Made by a program: the position numbers and the translations under genes
Shown here: piece by piece, positions 1 through 7,571 of the stretch
Numbering within the stretch: position 1 is the stretch's first letter
Layout of the letters: each line of letters opens with the position of its first letter
Notes under the pieces: generated by a model
The model's input: the letters and a program-made list of their open reading frames with translations, nothing else
Database searches by the model: none
What the model was told of the DNA's origin: nothing
Source: Saccharicrinis sp.
GTDB lineage: Bacteria > Bacteroidota > Bacteroidia > Bacteroidales > Marinilabiliaceae
Assembly (NCBI GenBank): GCA_024635555.1
Contig: JAGXIO010000008.1
Coordinates: 1-33,530 of the forward strand
Direction of reading: 5' to 3'
Length of the DNA: 33,530 nt

Positions 1-396
1 GACACCTAACCTATGCAAAAATTCAATTTGCCCTGAGTTGTGGGTAGTCATTTGAGTAGAAGCATGCACCCGTAATGCCGGATAATAGTTATGTAGGAGA
101 TATAACAATCCTAAATCTTGCACTATAACGCCATCCAAATGTGTATTAACCAACCTGTTGAGCAGGGTAACAAGTGCTGCAATCTCATTTTCGAGGATGA
201 GGACATTGAGGGTAAGAAATATTTTACAATTGTGCTGATGCGCCAATCTGATCAAACCTTGCAGCTCATCAAAACTGATGTTTGCTGCCCTGTTACGTGC
301 ATTAAATTTATCCAATCCGCAATAAACGGCATCCGCCCCGGCAAGGATAGCCGCCTTAATGCAATCCACATCTCCACCGGGAACCAGTAATTCCAT
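1..396 (-). CDS. Peptidase U32 family protein, N-terminal part (cut by window edge)
   Basis: Reading the minus strand from an ATG at 396 gives 132 codons open to the window edge. The protein begins MELLVPGGDVDCIKAAILAG and continues with ADAVYCGLDKFNAR, the start expected of U32 'collagenase-like' proteins (YhbU/RlhA/TrhP group), whose members mostly act in tRNA or rRNA hydroxylation rather than proteolysis. Further on, LDGVIVQDLGLL and VHASTQMTTHNSGQ fit the barrel strands of the family. An in-frame GTG lies four codons upstream (408), so the exact start is uncertain; ATG 396 fits the family's usual first residues. The next gene, the broken phzF-like one, ends 40 bp upstream on the same strand. 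The C-terminal part, where the family's Cys-rich region lies, is outside the window. Confidence 0.85.
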   Translation of the reverse strand, partial: MELLVPGGDVDCIKAAILAGADAVYCGLDKFNARNRAANISFDELQGLIRLAHQHNCKIFLTLNVLILENEIAALVTLLNRLVNTHLDGVIVQDLGLLYLLHNYYPALRVHASTQMTTHNSGQIEFLHRLGV

Positions 397-435
397 TTCT
401 TTTTTCACGGATGCAAAGATAGGGTATTATCCTAT

Positions 436-1236
436 TTACACTTCAATTGTCCCTTGCAAATACTTAATCACCTTTCCACTAATTTCAACTCTATCTCCGT
501 TTAATGTACAAAACAGTTCTCCCCCACGTTTGGATAATTGTAAAGCCTTAAGTTTGGTTTTATTCAGCCTATCCGCCCAAAAGGGAATCAATGTACAATG
601 CGCCGAACCCGTTACGGGGTCTTCAAAAACACTAGCTTGAGGTGTAAAGAATCTTGAAATAAAATCAACATCATCTGCTGTTCCTGGTGCCGTTACTATA
701 ATTCCACCGGGATCCAGATTAATTTGGTTCAATATAGCTTGATTAGGTCTTATGTTTCTCACATCATCCTCATTATCATATACCAATAGATAATCGCGTG
801 CTTTCCATACTTCTTTGGGTTGTATATTTAGTCCTTCAGATATTGTTTTTGGCAATGCCGATATTTCTGCGGGGCGCGAAGGGAAATTAAGTGTAAACAA
901 ATCATGTTCTTTCTCTACCGTGAGCAATCCGCTTTGTGTTTCAAACTCGATTTTATTGCTACTAAAACCTAGCTCTTCAAAAATAACATAAGCAGAAGCC
1001 AGTGTGGCATGGCCGCACAAATCCATTTCACATTCTGGTGTAAACCATCTTAAATGAAACCGATTCTTGTCCAGTTGTATAAAAAAAGCAGTCTCTGCCA
1101 AATTGTTTTCAATAGCTATCTGTTGTAAAACATGGTCTTCGAGCCAGCAATCCAAAGGACACACCGCTGCCGGGTTTCCTCAAAACAACCTATTTGTAAA
1201 TGTGTCTATTTGGAATATCTTTATACGCTCGTTCAT
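436..1236 (-). pseudogene. PhzF-family isomerase/epimerase gene with in-frame TGA
   Basis: The frame shows the whole PhzF/YddE fold: NLAETAFF with the catalytic-type Glu, CGHATLASAYVIFEE, and DPVTGSAHCTLIPFWADRL near the C-terminus. From ATG 1236 the first 18 codons read MNERIKIFQIDTFTNRLF, which is the normal family N-terminus, but the next codon is TGA (1182-1180), directly before GNPAAVCPLD. A single C-to-T change of CGA (Arg) would explain it. Restarting at GTG 1164 would give 242 residues but would lose the first beta strand and the GNPAA loop. The gene is therefore probably inactive, unless the base is a sequencing error or the stop is read through. PhzF relatives are isomerases of small metabolites; no substrate can be assigned here. 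Total length of about 266 codons is normal for the family. Confidence 0.8.
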
Positions 1237-1262
1237 CAAACTAATCAGTAATGAAATTCCAT

Positions 1263-1607
1263 CTATCTTTTCAATCGGATTATTTCAAAACACCCAAACT
1301 TATCATCTTTAATAAATTTTTCTATCTCATCCGAATAATCAGAAAGGATATCTACAACCGATTGAGTCTTAACGTTGCCAGTTCTTATCCAAATAATTTT
1401 TGGAGGAAAACCATATAAGGAATTTAAATCATTAAAATCAGAATCTTGAGTCACAATTATATATTCCTGTAGTTTAGCATATTCCCAAATTTCTCTATCC
1501 GATGCGTTTATCAGTCCTACTTTTTTGACCGTAATAGATTCAGAGTGTTTGTCAGGCATTAGTTTTGATATTCTATATGAGATATTTTGATCAAACAGAA
1601 ATCTCAT
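1263..1607 (-). CDS. DUF5615 family PIN-like protein (probable toxin)
   Basis: The 114-residue product starts MRFLFDQNISYRISK and carries the acidic pattern of PIN-like DUF5615 proteins: D6, D37 in SDREIWEYA, and D55/D57 in VTQDSDFNDL. These residues are placed like the metal ligands of PIN nucleases. Its ATG (1607-1605) overlaps the stop of the upstream DUF433 gene by four bases (ATGA), so the two are translationally coupled. DUF433-DUF5615 pairs are widely taken as type II toxin-antitoxin modules; ribonuclease activity here is inferred, not shown. The gene ends 26 bp before the ATG of the broken phzF-like gene. Confidence 0.85.
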   Translation of the reverse strand: MRFLFDQNISYRISKLMPDKHSESITVKKVGLINASDREIWEYAKLQEYIIVTQDSDFNDLNSLYGFPPKIIWIRTGNVKTQSVVDILSDYSDEIEKFIKDDKFGCFEIIRLKR

Positions 1608-1831
1608 ATCGCTATCTGGAATATATTATTTTCTCTATCGGCAGCAAAACTTAATGCTGCATAAATATCATTCTCAGTTAACTCGTCAAAATCATTTAAA
1701 ATGTCTTCAATAGTCATTCCGTTAGCAAGCCAACCAAGGATATCGCTAACGGTAATCCTCATACCTCTGATACACGGTTTTCCTCCACGCTTTCCTGGCT
1801 CAATAGTTATGATTCCTTTATAATCTATCAT
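1604..1831 (-). CDS. DUF433 family protein (probable antitoxin)
   Basis: The 75-residue product reads GIITIEPGKRGGKPCIRGMR then ITVSDILGWLANGMTIEDIL, the standard DUF433 helix-turn-helix signature (GKPCIRGxRI). DUF433 proteins are small DNA-binding partners of DUF5615 PIN-like proteins and probably both neutralise the toxin and repress the operon. The four-base stop/start overlap with the toxin gene supports this. Upstream on the minus strand a TATCTTTA at about 1850 resembles the Bacteroidota -7 element (TAnnTTTG, one mismatch), but no convincing -33 element is seen. Confidence 0.87.
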   Translation of the reverse strand: MIDYKGIITIEPGKRGGKPCIRGMRITVSDILGWLANGMTIEDILNDFDELTENDIYAALSFAADRENNIFQIAI

Positions 1832-1956
1832 ATCGCTGTTTTTTTATAAAGATACGATTTTTTCCAAATATTTATTTTATTGATGACTTCAATACTTTTT
1901 TTTACAGTCTACATCTCTCGTTTTTTTATGCCATATTTGGGGTAAAACATGGGGCT

Positions 1957-2340
1957 ATGAATAAACCTGCCAAATTCACTATTGCAAAAAGGCTGCAAAA
2001 CTTCGTACATGCTTTTAAAGGATTGAACCTTTTTTTTAGAGACGAATACAATGCAAAGATCCATTTGGCGGCTGCCCTGCTGGCTGTTACATTTGGCTTT
2101 GTTCTGAATATTAGTATCGCCGAATGGCTGGCAGTGCTGCTATCCATTGCCTTGGTGGTATCTTTGGAGCTGGTTAACTCTGCCATCGAAAACCTATGCG
2201 ATTTTGTGTGCCCTAAAAAAGATGTTCGGATAAAAAACATTAAAGACCTGGCAGCTGGGGCGGTGCTATGGTCGGCAATTTTAGCCTTTATAATAGGAGT
2301 AATAATTTTTGTGCCTAAACTATGGCTCTTAATAATTTAA
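1957..2340 (+). CDS. Diacylglycerol/undecaprenol kinase (DgkA family)
   Basis: The 127-residue membrane protein has the DgkA pattern: an amphipathic N-terminus with FKGLNLFFRDEYNAKIH, a first membrane helix (about 35-52), a second carrying the signature SLELVNSAIENLCDF (about 70-84), and a third helix at the C-terminus (about 100-125). The ELVNSAIE segment holds the conserved Glu and Asn of the active site. Family members phosphorylate diacylglycerol or undecaprenol at the inner membrane, recycling lipid carriers. Length is that of the family. It is transcribed away from the DUF433 gene and about 145 bp ahead of the GntR gene. The exact lipid substrate cannot be told from sequence. Confidence 0.88.
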   Translation: MNKPAKFTIAKRLQNFVHAFKGLNLFFRDEYNAKIHLAAALLAVTFGFVLNISIAEWLAVLLSIALVVSLELVNSAIENLCDFVCPKKDVRIKNIKDLAAGAVLWSAILAFIIGVIIFVPKLWLLII

Positions 2341-2415
2341 CCATGGCCAGCATGATGGTTACAACAAAGTAATTTGAATAAATTGGTTCAGATAAAATGT
2401 ACCGCGCACTAAGAC

Positions 2416-2469
2416 TATGTTTGCACCTGAAATTTAAATTTCTATTTTTACATACTGGTACGCACCAGT
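2416..2469 (+). promoter_or_regulatory. Promoter element and dyad operator upstream of the GntR gene
   Basis: TATGTTTG at 2416-2423 matches the Bacteroidota -7 consensus TAnnTTTG. A perfect dyad, ACTGGT-ACGC-ACCAGT (2454-2469), lies 17 bp before the GntR start codon. Its position would suit autorepression by the regulator encoded next, which is inference. Confidence 0.45.
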
Positions 2470-2485
2470 TGGAATTTATAGACAC

Positions 2486-3490
2486 ATGGCAAAAAAAATC
2501 ATTAAAATATCGTCAGAAAAGAACCAGGCCAAATACCGTCAGATTATTCAATCTGTTGTTAATTCTATTACGGATGGGCTCATAAAAAAAGGAGATAAAA
2601 TACCCTCTATCAACGAAACAGCCACTGAGTTTAACCTGTCACGGGATACGGTGATGCTTGCTTTCAACGAGTTAAAGGCTCGAGGAATATTAGGAGCAAT
2701 TCCTGGAAAGGGCTATTTTGTGGAGAGCGATAATGTGGATATCGTAAAAAGGGTGATGCTGGTTTTTGATGAGCTCAACACCTTTAAGGATGAACTATAT
2801 AACGCTTTTATCGATAACTTGCCGGAAGATACCCATGTAGATATTTATTTTCATCATTTCGACATCAACGTGTTTTCGTCGCTCCTAAAAGAACGAGCCG
2901 GAAAATATTCGGCCTATGTTATTATGCCAGCTAATTTAAGCGGTATTTTACCTGTCATCGAGATGCTACCCAACGATAAAGTATACATACTGGATAGGAT
3001 GATTGATGAATTGCATGCCTACCCTGTTATTTATCAATCCTTCGACGAGGACATGTACAATGGCCTCAATGCAGCTTACCCCTTATTAAAAAAATATACC
3101 AAAGTAATATTAGCCTATCCCGGGGGAAAAGAACCGGAAGGATTTTTAACCGGATTTGAGCAATTTTGTAGCGATAAAAAAGTGAAGTATGAGGTGTATG
3201 ATCAAATAAAAAATAAACCCATAAAAAAAGGCGAAGTGTATATTTTACCCACAGATAGGATGCTCATAAACCTGGTGAAGCGTTGCTGGGAAATGGGACT
3301 TAAGATTGGGGAAGATGTAGGCGTGATATCCATCAACGATTCGGCATTAAAAGAGGTGGTGGCCAGCGGCATTTCAACCATCTCAACCGACTTTAAAGAG
3401 ATGGGCAAAACCCTAGCCGATTTTGTAGAAAACAAAAAAACAGGCGCTGTGAAAAATGTTTCGAGGTTTATCCAGCGCAATTCGTTGTAG
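2486..3490 (+). CDS. GntR-family transcriptional regulator with LacI-like sensor domain
   Basis: Residues 1-75 form a GntR winged helix: YRQIIQSVVNSITDGLIKKG, then DKIPSINETATEFNLSRDTV and a wing with GILGAIPGKGYFVES. From about 85 onward the protein resembles a periplasmic-binding-like effector domain (KRVMLVFDELNTFKDELYNA, VGVISINDSALKEVVASGIS). The pairing of a GntR head with a LacI-type sensor is typical of Bacteroidota sugar-responsive regulators, for example those of fucose or arabinose pathways; the effector here is unknown. Length of 334 residues is normal and the end SRFIQRNSL matches the family. The start ATG follows a dyad that may be its own operator. The last 49 codons are duplicated, with lesions, at 9151-9297. 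Confidence 0.87.
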   Translation: MAKKIIKISSEKNQAKYRQIIQSVVNSITDGLIKKGDKIPSINETATEFNLSRDTVMLAFNELKARGILGAIPGKGYFVESDNVDIVKRVMLVFDELNTFKDELYNAFIDNLPEDTHVDIYFHHFDINVFSSLLKERAGKYSAYVIMPANLSGILPVIEMLPNDKVYILDRMIDELHAYPVIYQSFDEDMYNGLNAAYPLLKKYTKVILAYPGGKEPEGFLTGFEQFCSDKKVKYEVYDQIKNKPIKKGEVYILPTDRMLINLVKRCWEMGLKIGEDVGVISINDSALKEVVASGISTISTDFKEMGKTLADFVENKKTGAVKNVSRFIQRNSL

Positions 3491-3540
3491 AAAAAAAAGA
3501 AGCCCCTCCTATCCTCCCCAAAAGAAAGGGAATTGATTCG
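3343..3540 (+). repeat. Direct repeat copy A (3' end of the GntR gene plus trailer)
   Basis: This stretch covers the last 49 codons of the GntR gene and about 50 bp after its stop. A diverged copy (B) lies at 9150-9340. The similarity includes the non-coding trailer (CCTATCCTCCCCAAAAG in both). The two copies bracket the FNR/cytochrome cassette exactly. Confidence 0.85.
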
Positions 3541-3600
3541 TATTAATATGTTTCACCTATCAATATGATGGCTTATTATTTTGTTTAATTATAAAATTAT

Positions 3601-3642
3601 ATTGCCTAACTTACCCGTTTTTGTATCTTTGTTAACAATCAA
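3601..3642 (+). promoter_or_regulatory. Promoter of the fnr-like gene with overlapping FNR-type box
   Basis: ATTG (3601-3604), a 19-nt spacer and TATCTTTG (3624-3631) match the Bacteroidota -33/-7 promoter. Overlapping its downstream edge is TTGTT-AACA-ATCAA (3629-3642), which agrees with the FNR consensus TTGATnnnnATCAA at nine of ten defined positions. A box over the -7 region and start site suggests autorepression. Confidence 0.6.
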
Positions 3643-3767
3643 AAAGTCGCAACAGACGGAGATTACCCAAAAAGTCTTTTTTTTATAAACTTGTAAAATT
3701 TGGCTGCTTGGCGTGTATGGTAAAGTTCAATGAGCGGAGTAAATACTTAATTTATTTTAAGAAAAAT

Positions 3768-4502
3768 ATGGAGAACAGAACTACAGACAAGGCATGCGAA
3801 GATTGTACAAAAACTAAAAATTGTTGTGTCAAAACTTGTTTTATCGAAGGCGAAGCAAATATATTTCAGGAGCTCGAAAGCAAAGAATTGGAATTTTTAA
3901 TCAACGGAAAACAACAAATTTGTTACAAAGCAGGCGAAACAATTATCAAACAAAATACAACGTCAACCTTTGTGGTATGCATGAAATCAGGTTTTGCAAA
4001 AGTTTATGTTGAAGGTGAAAAGAATAAAAATCTAGTGGTGAAAATTGCAGGAAATGGCGATTTTATCTCAGGTGGCGGATTGTTCGACGGCAATGTGCAA
4101 CACTTCACCATTTCTGCTTTAACAGACGTAAATTGCTGTTTGATAGACGCATCAACACTTACAAAACTCTTTGCCGAAAACAATAGGTTTGCCATTGACT
4201 TGCTTCGCAACCACGCCAAGCAAAATAATTACCTTTTGACAAAAATGGTCAACCTCACACAAAAATACATGCCTGGTCGTGTTGCCGACACATTGCTTTA
4301 CCTGCGAAAGGAAATATACAAACAAAACCCTTTTACCACTACGCTTACACGACAAGATTTATCTGAAATGTCGAACATGACCAAAGAGAGTCTGGTTCGC
4401 ATTCTACATCAATTCAAAAACTCTAAACTCATTAAAACCCAGCAAAATACCATCGAAATATTGGACGAAGACTCACTCCTATCCATTAGCAAAAATGGCT
4501 AA
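3768..4502 (+). CDS. Crp/Fnr-family regulator with FNR-type Fe-S cysteines
   Basis: The 244-residue protein has an N-terminal cysteine cluster C10-x2-C13-x5-C19, the exact spacing of E. coli FNR, then a cyclic-nucleotide-type beta roll (about 45-130), a dimer helix and a C-terminal helix-turn-helix (TLTRQDLSEMSNMTKESLV) with the recognition Glu and Arg. The fourth FNR ligand is matched by C123 or C124 in SALTDVNCCLID. It is thus likely an oxygen-sensing [4Fe-4S] activator of anaerobic respiration. An upstream in-frame extension to TTG 3708 exists, but ATG 3768 gives a normal FNR N-terminus and is preferred. The gene stands directly before six cytochrome and barrel genes that it probably controls. 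Extra cysteines (C20, C24, C52, C71) are present and unexplained. Confidence 0.85.
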   Translation: MENRTTDKACEDCTKTKNCCVKTCFIEGEANIFQELESKELEFLINGKQQICYKAGETIIKQNTTSTFVVCMKSGFAKVYVEGEKNKNLVVKIAGNGDFISGGGLFDGNVQHFTISALTDVNCCLIDASTLTKLFAENNRFAIDLLRNHAKQNNYLLTKMVNLTQKYMPGRVADTLLYLRKEIYKQNPFTTTLTRQDLSEMSNMTKESLVRILHQFKNSKLIKTQQNTIEILDEDSLLSISKNG

Positions 4503-4505
4503 TTA

Positions 4506-4519
4506 TTGACATAAATCAA
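4506..4519 (+). promoter_or_regulatory. FNR-type box upstream of the cytochrome cluster
   Basis: TTGAC-ATAA-ATCAA agrees with TTGATnnnnATCAA at nine of ten defined positions. It starts 4 bp after the fnr-like stop codon and 134 bp before the first cytochrome gene, a suitable distance for an activator site. A TATATAT stretch at 4554-4560 lies about 41-48 bp from its centre and may belong to the promoter. Function is inferred. Confidence 0.6.
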
Positions 4520-4652
4520 TACCGCAGTTATTTAATGTCAATTAAGAGCACGGTATATATCAAACTTAGCCCTCACAAATATCATCGCTATTCTAGCTTT
4601 ACCAAACATTTTTTCAAGTACTTTTAAACCGGAAACAAAATCTATTTACGTT

Positions 4653-5672
4653 ATGAAGTACAATACATTTTTTAAACTTATACTTTTTGGTTTTATCTGT
4701 GCGTTTATTGGCACATCATGTACCAAAGAGGGTCCAATGGGAGAAGCTGGTGTTGATGCGAATCAATCGTGCTTAGCATGTCACAGTCAGGCAAATGTGG
4801 ATGCCGTCGAAATGCAATATGCGGCATCGGGCCATGGAAACCCGGGCTCAGAGTTAGGTATTGCCGGCGCCCGCACGGGCTGCATGGAATGTCACTCTAG
4901 CGAAGGGTTTACAGCTCACGCCATGGGATATAATCCCAGTTCAAATTTAAGTTTTGCATCAAAAATATCCTGCGGGACATGCCATGGCGACCACCGAAGC
5001 TTGGAGGAAGGCATCAGTGCCCCAATGCGTGCAATGGCTCCCGTTTTGTCAAAAGCCGATGGTGTAACAGTTTTTGATTTTGAAGGCAGTTCAAACACAT
5101 GCGCAAGTTGCCATCAATCGAGGGCAAACGGCAATTTATATACGGATGTGGATAAAGTTTATAACAAAGACGGTTCCTTTGCTTTTTCTGTTCACGCAGA
5201 TAGCGTGTATCTGTCGAGCTCACATGCAAGCCCGCATTACACAACAATGACCAATAATATTTTTGGTGTTGGGGGTTATGCCAATGAAGCTGGCGAAGTG
5301 ATGGGCGCACACAAAAATGCAGGATGCGTAGGTTGCCACATGGGAGAGGCCGAATCGGGAAAAACCAATGGTGGTCACACCATGATTGCAAGCTTAGCTT
5401 CTTGTAAAACGTGCCACTCAAGTGCTACCAACTTTGATATTGGCGGGGTTCAAACAAAAACAAATAATGCCGAAGAGGCTATAGCTCAGGCATTGGTCGC
5501 AAAAGGTATTTTAAATGCAAACCATGATGCCGTGGTTGGTATGTATCACAAAGACGTATTTGAGGCCTACTGGAATTACAAAATTATCCATTACGATGGT
5601 AGTGCCGGAGTTCACAACCCAGATTATACAGAAAAGTTAATAGATCACGCAAAACAAAAATTAGGGTTGTAA
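4653..5672 (+). CDS. Six-heme c-type cytochrome, outer-membrane-type lipoprotein
   Basis: The 339-residue precursor has a signal peptide ending in the lipobox IGTSC (C23) and a short Gly/Pro-rich linker (GPMGEAG). Six CXXCH heme sites follow: C40, C77, C107, C150, C225 and C251. Free histidines between them (for example H61, H89, H181, H191, H195, H220) could serve as distal ligands. No CXXCK site is present, so it is not an NrfA nitrite reductase. The lipoprotein signal and heme count suggest an electron carrier tethered to the periplasmic or surface face of the outer membrane; the electron acceptor is unknown. It follows the FNR-type box and is trailed by a hairpin with a T-run that may reduce transcription into the next genes. 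Confidence 0.85.
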   Translation: MKYNTFFKLILFGFICAFIGTSCTKEGPMGEAGVDANQSCLACHSQANVDAVEMQYAASGHGNPGSELGIAGARTGCMECHSSEGFTAHAMGYNPSSNLSFASKISCGTCHGDHRSLEEGISAPMRAMAPVLSKADGVTVFDFEGSSNTCASCHQSRANGNLYTDVDKVYNKDGSFAFSVHADSVYLSSSHASPHYTTMTNNIFGVGGYANEAGEVMGAHKNAGCVGCHMGEAESGKTNGGHTMIASLASCKTCHSSATNFDIGGVQTKTNNAEEAIAQALVAKGILNANHDAVVGMYHKDVFEAYWNYKIIHYDGSAGVHNPDYTEKLIDHAKQKLGL

Positions 5673-5710
5673 GGATCTTCACCGTTGGGAAACAACTTTG
5701 TTTTTTCAAG

Positions 5711-5741
5711 AAAAAGGACTTCTAAAGCGAAGTCTTTTTTT
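5711..5741 (+). terminator. Hairpin with T-run between two cytochrome genes
   Basis: GACTTC (5717-5722) pairs with GAAGTC (5729-5734) around a six-base loop, extended by A-T pairs, and is followed by seven T. It has the form of an intrinsic terminator or attenuator, 40 bp after the six-heme gene. Confidence 0.65.
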
Positions 5742-5780
5742 AATACTTTTCTAAATACAAACAACAATACTAAGAGCAAC

Positions 5781-6173
5781 ATGAAGATTTTCAAAAATTT
5801 ATTCGGTTTGGTTATTTTGATGTTCTTATTTACGGCATGTGAATATAACTTTATCGTGCCCGAAGATATCCCAGTCATTGATCCAACGGATCCGAATGCG
5901 CAACAAGTAAGTTTTGTGACGGACATAGTACCTATTTTTAACAATGGAAATAATTGCACCGCATGTCACAAAACAGGTGGACAATCACCAAATTTAACTA
6001 CTGGACAAGCATACAATTCACTGAACAGTACAAGATACATAAATATTGTCATACCGGCAGACAGCAGGATTTATACTGTTCCCAATCCCAGTGGTTCGCA
6101 TTCTAAAGAGTATACTGCCGCACAAGCTGCCCTTGTTTTGGGATGGATTTCGCAAGGGGCAAAAAACAACTAA
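5781..6173 (+). CDS. Monoheme cytochrome c-type lipoprotein
   Basis: From ATG 5781 the product has 130 residues: a lipoprotein signal ending LFTAC (C20), a linker with VPEDIPVIDPTDPNAQQ, then a compact heme domain with one CTACH site (C59-H63) in VPIFNNGNNCTACHKTGGQS. The end AALVLGWISQGAKNN is the usual closing helix of small c-type domains of this kind. A longer in-frame reading from 5685 would place 32 residues before a perfect lipoprotein signal and is rejected. It lies 20 bp ahead of the DUF5777 barrel gene and probably shares its transcript. Likely an electron shuttle at the outer membrane. Confidence 0.82.
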   Translation: MKIFKNLFGLVILMFLFTACEYNFIVPEDIPVIDPTDPNAQQVSFVTDIVPIFNNGNNCTACHKTGGQSPNLTTGQAYNSLNSTRYINIVIPADSRIYTVPNPSGSHSKEYTAAQAALVLGWISQGAKNN

Positions 6174-6192
6174 TGCCATAAAAGGATTATAA

Positions 6193-7098
6193 ATGAAAAA
6201 GTATATACTGTTGCTGCTAACAACCACTTTCAGTTTTGTACTGTTTGGGCAAGATGTCGAAAAAGAAGTTGACAAACCCGTCAGGTCACCATTCGAAAGC
6301 GGTTATTTAATAGACAACCAAACTACGGTAATTCCCGTAGAAGGGACGTTAGAGTTTGCCATTCAGCATAAATTCGGTACCATGGACAATGGTTTTTCCG
6401 ATTTGTTCGGTATCTATTCGCCAGGTGCTAATATCAGATTGGGTTTGAATTATGTACCTATACACAATTTGCAAATAGGTGTGGGTGCTACCAAAAAAAA
6501 CATGTACACCGATTTATCGGCTAAATGGACTATTTTTGAACAGACCCGTGAGAATACTATTCCGGTGGCTGTTGCCTTGTATGGTTCAATGGCCATTGAC
6601 GGACGTAATAAAAGTGTATTTGGCTCCGAAAAAGTAGTAGACTCTAAAGGTCCTGCTGAAGAAGAGGATGTTGCATTTAACGATAGGTTGGCTTATTTTT
6701 CGCAATTGATAGTTGGAAGAAAATTCACGCACTGGTTGTCGTTACAAGCGGCAGTCAGTTTTACGCATTACAACATGGTTGGCTGGGATTACAACCACGA
6801 TATGGTTGGATTGCATCTCAACGGTCGGGTGAAATTTTCACCACAAGGTTCGTTTATGTTTAATTACGACCATCCCTTGAAAATAAAAAACATTTCAGAA
6901 CAATCAAACTGGAATACGCATCCCGAGCCGAATGTTTCGTGTGGGGTAGAATTTTCGACCAGCACACATGCATTTCAGATTTATGTTGGCAGTGCCGATG
7001 GAATTATACCGCAAGATATTATGATGTACAACCAAAACGACTGGTTAGATAATGGTCTGGCAATTGGCATGACTATTACCCGGCTTTGGAATTTTTAA
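6193..7098 (+). CDS. DUF5777 family beta-barrel protein
   Basis: The 301-residue protein has a signal peptide (MKKYILLLLTTTFSFVLFGQ) and a run of alternating hydrophobic/polar strands typical of outer membrane barrels (LEFAIQHKFGTMDNGFSDLF, ANIRLGLNYVPIHNLQIGVG), ending in the aromatic terminus ITRLWNF expected for barrel insertion. It fits the DUF5777 family, found in Bacteroidota beside small cytochromes c. The function of the family is not established. Its placement between two lipoprotein cytochromes and a periplasmic cytochrome suggests a role in electron or substrate passage across the outer membrane, which is inference. Genes on both sides are 20-25 bp away, consistent with one operon. 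Confidence 0.78.
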   Translation: MKKYILLLLTTTFSFVLFGQDVEKEVDKPVRSPFESGYLIDNQTTVIPVEGTLEFAIQHKFGTMDNGFSDLFGIYSPGANIRLGLNYVPIHNLQIGVGATKKNMYTDLSAKWTIFEQTRENTIPVAVALYGSMAIDGRNKSVFGSEKVVDSKGPAEEEDVAFNDRLAYFSQLIVGRKFTHWLSLQAAVSFTHYNMVGWDYNHDMVGLHLNGRVKFSPQGSFMFNYDHPLKIKNISEQSNWNTHPEPNVSCGVEFSTSTHAFQIYVGSADGIIPQDIMMYNQNDWLDNGLAIGMTITRLWNF

Positions 7099-7122
7099 AG
7101 TTTAATTTTAAAATAAATAGTT

Positions 7123-7551
7123 ATGAAAAAAAGTAAATTTATTTTTTTAACATACCCTTTGGCAGCTGTTTTTGCAGCATTGATTTTAATGGCCTTTGCC
7201 GGCTCGCAAGATAAGAAATGTGGACCAGAATGGGACGTCCCAGCCAAATACAAAACAATGAAAAACCCACACGCCGACGATGCATCGTTGGAACGCGTAG
7301 GTAAAATGCTCTATTCCAAGCATTGCAAATCGTGTCACGGAGCAATTGGTTTGGGCGATGGTTCAAAAGCAGCCAGCTTAGGTGTTGCCATGCATTCGTT
7401 TGCCGAAGATAAATTCCAGGCACAGTCTGACGGCGTAATTTATTACCAGTCGTTTATTGGCCGCGATGAAATGCCAAATTTCGAAAAGAAAATTATCGAC
7501 GATGAAGACCGTTGGGCGTTGGTTAATTACCTGCGTACTTTAAAAAAATAA
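7123..7551 (+). CDS. Class I monoheme cytochrome c
   Basis: The 142-residue product has an N-terminal hydrophobic segment (about 6-27) serving as signal or membrane anchor, then a cytochrome c fold with CKSCH (C68-H72) after GKMLYSKH, the helix GAIGLGDGSKA, a likely sixth ligand Met117 in DEMPNF, and the closing helix EDRWALVNYLRTLKK. This is the normal arrangement of a low-spin class I electron carrier in the periplasm. It starts 24 bp after the barrel gene. It may carry electrons from the 7-heme/b-type pair downstream to the outer membrane cytochromes. Confidence 0.85.
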   Translation: MKKSKFIFLTYPLAAVFAALILMAFAGSQDKKCGPEWDVPAKYKTMKNPHADDASLERVGKMLYSKHCKSCHGAIGLGDGSKAASLGVAMHSFAEDKFQAQSDGVIYYQSFIGRDEMPNFEKKIIDDEDRWALVNYLRTLKK

Positions 7552-7571
7552 GTATCTAACTATAATCGAAG

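Noticed and set aside
118-390. 90-codon plus-strand ORF
   Set aside because: It lies antisense to the clear U32 peptidase frame and has no family features.
3708-3767. N-terminal extension of the fnr-like gene from a TTG
   Set aside because: ATG 3768 gives the normal FNR-like N-terminus, and the extension has no homology that I recognise.
4653-5672. Six-heme protein as NrfA nitrite reductase
   Set aside because: There is no CXXCK active-site heme motif and the layout of six CXXCH sites with a lipobox does not fit NrfA.
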